NCBI GenBank assembly: GCA_038030265.1
Contig: CM075943.1
Span: 7,192,001 to 7,256,000, forward strand
Reading direction: 5' to 3'
From: Corythucha ciliata
Lineage: Eukaryota > Arthropoda > Insecta > Hemiptera > Tingidae
Length of the DNA: 64,000 nucleotides
Part shown: positions 60,616-64,000 of the stretch, one piece after another
Layout: each line of letters opens with the position of its first letter
Numbering within the stretch: position 1 is the first letter of the stretch
The notes under the pieces: model-generated
Seen by the model: only the letters and a program-made list of their open reading frames with translations
What the model was told of the DNA's origin: nothing
Database searches by the model: none
Program-made: the position numbers and the translations under genes

Positions 60616-62217
60616 TGTTTTTGTCACAGTGCCCTCTGAAAATCGAAGCCCCCGTTAGGCCAAACACCCAAGAGACATTGAAATCATTTTCGCTTATAAA
60701 TTGCCTTTTATTCGTTAGTCTTAGTTCAACATTACGTAAGCGATAAATTATTTCCCTTCACGAAAAGGTTGCGTAATTTACATATTTCTTTTTTTTTTTT
60801 GCAGTTCTATTACGGGCCACTTTTTTTTTTTTTATATAAATTAAGAACGTCTTTATTCGCTCTTCACAACTCCTTATTGGGATTCTAGGTATTAAGTTCA
60901 GTGAAGTATCTGACATGATCTGGGGAGGGGGGGGGGTTACACACAAAACCCTCACCCGATAATGGGACACTGCGAGAGGAGGGTGGGCATGCGAATTAAT
61001 TTGAGTCCTGCGTTATTCAAACGAAAAGACCTTCAAGGATAGATGGAGCATTCCAATTGTTTTGAGGAACAACCGGCTGTCTCGTCACACCGTCTCATAT
61101 TTACGACGATTTTATCGATTATTTTAGTGTTGTGTGTGGTGAGGAAGAGAGAGAAAATCAGACGAGGGCGGTTCAGACTAGAGAAACTTACGGCTCCCTC
61201 CTCTTCCCCATGATGAGGTGGGGGGGGGGAAGAGACTCACGTCATATTGTATTGTTTGAAACTGAAATATCGGTCTAATTTATCGGTCGCAGTACGACCA
61301 GAAAGAAGTGGATTTTGGCTCACCGAACCGGACATTTTTAAACAAAAATTCAAACTGTAAACTGAAAACGGTGAATTTTGACGAAAAACGGGCAATCGAG
61401 CCCTCATGAACCGTCAACGAAAGCACGGTACCACCGTAGTTTTGGACACGATGACCCTGAAAATTTGCGCGTTCAACCTTACTCCTCCCGCCTATATCTT
61501 TTGACCTCTTTGACAAACGTTTTCTAGTGGCAATTGGTGTGGCAATGCCTCAAGGGTCTCAGAAACCACGTCCGGTTCAAATCGAAACACTTTGAAAACA
61601 TAAACGTTCAGCCTAGAAATCGTCCCTGGGCAATTTCTGGCAAAAATGATCAACATTTTTAGAAAATTGGCATTGGCAAAACCGCGTATTTCGAGGTTTT
61701 TCGACACTCGGAGTCCGAAAATCGAGACGAATTTCTGATCAGACGAGCGGTTGAAGTGGTTTTCACTGTGTGATGCCACGTTCCAAACCTAACGTTCAAT
61801 CTTAGCAGTCGAGGATCCCAGGCTCAGGGGGCTTGAGCCTCTTCCTTCAGTTCAGTTGGTAAGGTGAAGACGGTCCTATTCGGTAAAGGGGGAGGGTCGA
61901 ATGATTCTCCGATTGAATCAATTAATCTTTTAAGAGTGCGAAATAGTCTCTTATTTGGCAATTTTTTTTTGTCGGCGCAGCAATTCATGCATTTTTCTGT
62001 TAAACACGGTTTGGGGGGGACTTATAAATCACGTCTGCCTCAGACCAGAACTTTTGTCCCTGAAATTTGAGAATATGACAATCCCTATCGTCAGAGTTTG
62101 TGAGGTGGTGTTGATTATTTTAACGCGAAAGTGACCTCTCGACTTCAAGGGAAGGGGTCATGGCCCCTGTGGCCCCTGCCTTGGATCCGCCAGGCCCCTT
62201 CAATGTTTTTCACTTGT
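60616..62217. other. No gene seen
   Basis: Upstream region of the SV2-like gene. A G run lies at about 60926-60936. Minus-strand frames at 61280-61779 resemble no family; they may be decayed repeat. Confidence 0.4.
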
Positions 62218-62615
62218 TTAAGGCGGGGTTTCAGGCGGGTCTCCTCGACCCCTTCCCAGTCACCCCTCGCCTAAACATCGCACATAAATTTTGGCTCCAT
62301 TTCTGCATCAATATTCGATTTCAACGTCTCATTTTAATCTTCAGGAAGTTCTACAGTGACGTTAGATCTTGCTTTTCCAGATTTCGTCCCTAAAATTACC
62401 TTAAAACACATTCAAGTTGTAAAGTGATTTGGGGTTATTTTAGGGATAAAATTTGAAAAAGCAAGATCTAACGTCACTGTAGAACTTCCTGAAGATTAAA
62501 ATGAGACGTTGAAATCGAATATTGACGCAGAAATGGAGCCAAACTTTATGTGCGAAGTTTAGGCGAGGGGTGACTGGGAAGGGGTCGAGGAAACCCGCCT
62601 GAAACCCCCCCTTAA
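62218..62615. mobile_element. 398-bp foldback MITE
   Basis: Arms of about 180 bp begin TTAAGGCGGGGTTTCAGGCG and are nearly identical when inverted around a ~40-bp centre near 62400-62440. A decayed relative (CATAAATTTTCTGGC, TTTTAATCTTCAGGAAATTC) lies inside the hAT-type element at 13967-14240. Confidence 0.75.
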
Positions 62616-64000
62616 GGTGGTGCGCCTGATAATTGTGTGGTGGTGCCCATTGGTGCGCGTCGGTTGTTTTCAATTGGCTTAGTCAAACTTTGGAAATTCC
62701 TAAATTAAAATTGTGTTTTCCTTGTCTTGGAGGTTGGCGCACTATTTATGTTTGGGGAGGGGGCGACTTCTTTGAGGTGAGAAAGGTCTAGGGGTGAAAA
62801 AAAAACAGTTAAGAAAACGACAGTCTTTTATCGATTCGGTTCATTTCAAAGCTATTATTTGTTTGAAATGATTTCTAATTCTTTGAGTCTAAAATAGTAC
62901 AAATTGAAAAAGTGTAGATATAATCACTTTGTTTTTTAAATTACAAAGGCTTGGAAATATAAAAGAAAACGTTAACTAGCTCAGCTATTTGAAAAGGTTA
63001 CGTTGGTATTTTGAACCCAAAAAGTTATTCTATCCGACTCTTTATTTCGAACGATTTAAGACTAAAATATTATTCGAATTTTTTGCGTTGTTTGAAAAGT
63101 GGGAACAACGTTTACTAGGCACCGAGGATAAAAATATCATAATTAATTCCTCGTTGAAATCAAGTTCAAAGTGGATAAAATTAGTATTTTGAAGGGGAGA
63201 GGATTTTACGAATGGAATTTTCAAAATGAAAATTAATTGATTCAATTGTTTCAACAGGGGTTGTCAATTAATTGATTGTTTCTTTTCAACCCCACACTGT
63301 AGGGTGCGATGATTATTTAAAAGGTACATACCTTAATTTTCGAAGTGATTGCTCAAGAGATAATTTGCCAATTGCAGGGAATCGCTGCCAGTAAATAATT
63401 TTAAAAAATCCGTCACGATCCTACATAGGTGCATCAAGAGCTCTGTCAGAAAGCATGGAGAAGGGATTTTCCAGGAAATTTAAATTATTTCTCCCGCAAG
63501 TTATTTTTCTTATCCCCTTAGGTGAGAAATCGATGCATGGTCATGGGAAACACTTGATTTGTCTATTATTTTGTGCGACCGAGTGGGTGGGGGGTTCTTA
63601 ATTCCTTTTTGTTCGTGCCTTCGTTAAGATAAATGAAGACGATACGGAAAATTAAATACTTTAGATGCCGCATGCTGGCTTTTATCCTCGCTTTACAAAC
63701 TAATTGGTCACATCTCTGTTTCGAGATTCGAGGACTTTTGTTTCATTACGGCAGAATATGAGGGAGTTCAGGGGGGCGGGGTGCTTATTGGAGTTCTAAA
63801 AATGACCGAAATATTCCGGTATACAGAGAAGATAAATAATTTCTTCTCGCCTCAAATAAAAAATATGTCTCGAGCTTCTCAGCCCCTTCGTGAACAAAAA
63901 TATAATACACTGCAACTCCAAAGAGCAAAAGTTATCGTTGCATAAATAAAGAACCCCGCCACTTTCCCCTCACCACTCCGACCATCAAAAAACCACGGAA
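62616..64000. other. No gene seen
   Basis: AT-rich sequence to the window edge, with short frames only and no recognisable termini. Confidence 0.4.

Noticed and set aside
1..64000. CRISPR arrays, operons, rRNA or bacterial promoters
   Set aside because: The genes have spliceosomal introns and the repeats are eukaryotic transposons; no regularly spaced direct-repeat array or rRNA-like sequence was seen.

Overview
The window is nuclear DNA from an animal, most likely an arthropod. The evidence is genes split by GT-AG introns, an insect-type SV2-like transporter, a DUF4817 transposon ORF of the kind common in arthropods, and a dense load of short inverted-repeat transposons. The many long C/G homopolymer runs and short introns would suit a hemipteran, but the species cannot be fixed from the sequence. 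All gene models below come from reading splice sites and frame continuity by eye.

Layout. 1-1117 (- strand): four exons of an MFSD12-type major-facilitator transporter that runs off the left edge; its first exon is uncertain. 1118-31550: no confident gene. This part is intron or intergenic DNA full of mobile elements: a 1.9 kb PIF/Harbinger element carrying a nested insertion (11341-13232), a 1.77 kb hAT-type element with a perfect 8-bp target duplication (13832-15602), a TA-flanked palindrome (18756-19051), several TAA/TTA-flanked MITEs, and copies of a GTGCATTTCATT-ended repeat family at 27-30 kb.

31551-54124 (+ strand): exons of one long gene that I do not recognise. Two upstream exons are probable (31551, 36691) and three are strong (39203, 45181, 52760). 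The last is a 1.37 kb serine-rich exon with a duplicated LPFDMPKLRRR motif. Two small genes for predicted secreted proteins lie antisense inside its introns (42265-43119 and 45752-47895). A DUF4817-bearing element with about 470-bp nearly identical inverted arms begins 32 bp after one splice donor.

50266-52020 and 55377-57945: two copies of a second hAT-like family filled with degenerate ~20-bp repeats. The second copy carries a tRNA-derived SINE with a 12-bp target duplication, and the first copy preserves the empty site. 58499-60615 (- strand): a complete nine-exon SV2-like transporter gene (523 codons). 60616-64000: no gene seen, one 398-bp foldback.

The two transporters (MFSD12-type, SV2-type) are unrelated in position and are probably ordinary host genes. 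The most unusual parts are the nested antisense secreted-protein genes, the long intronic hairpin element, and the internally repetitive hAT-like families.
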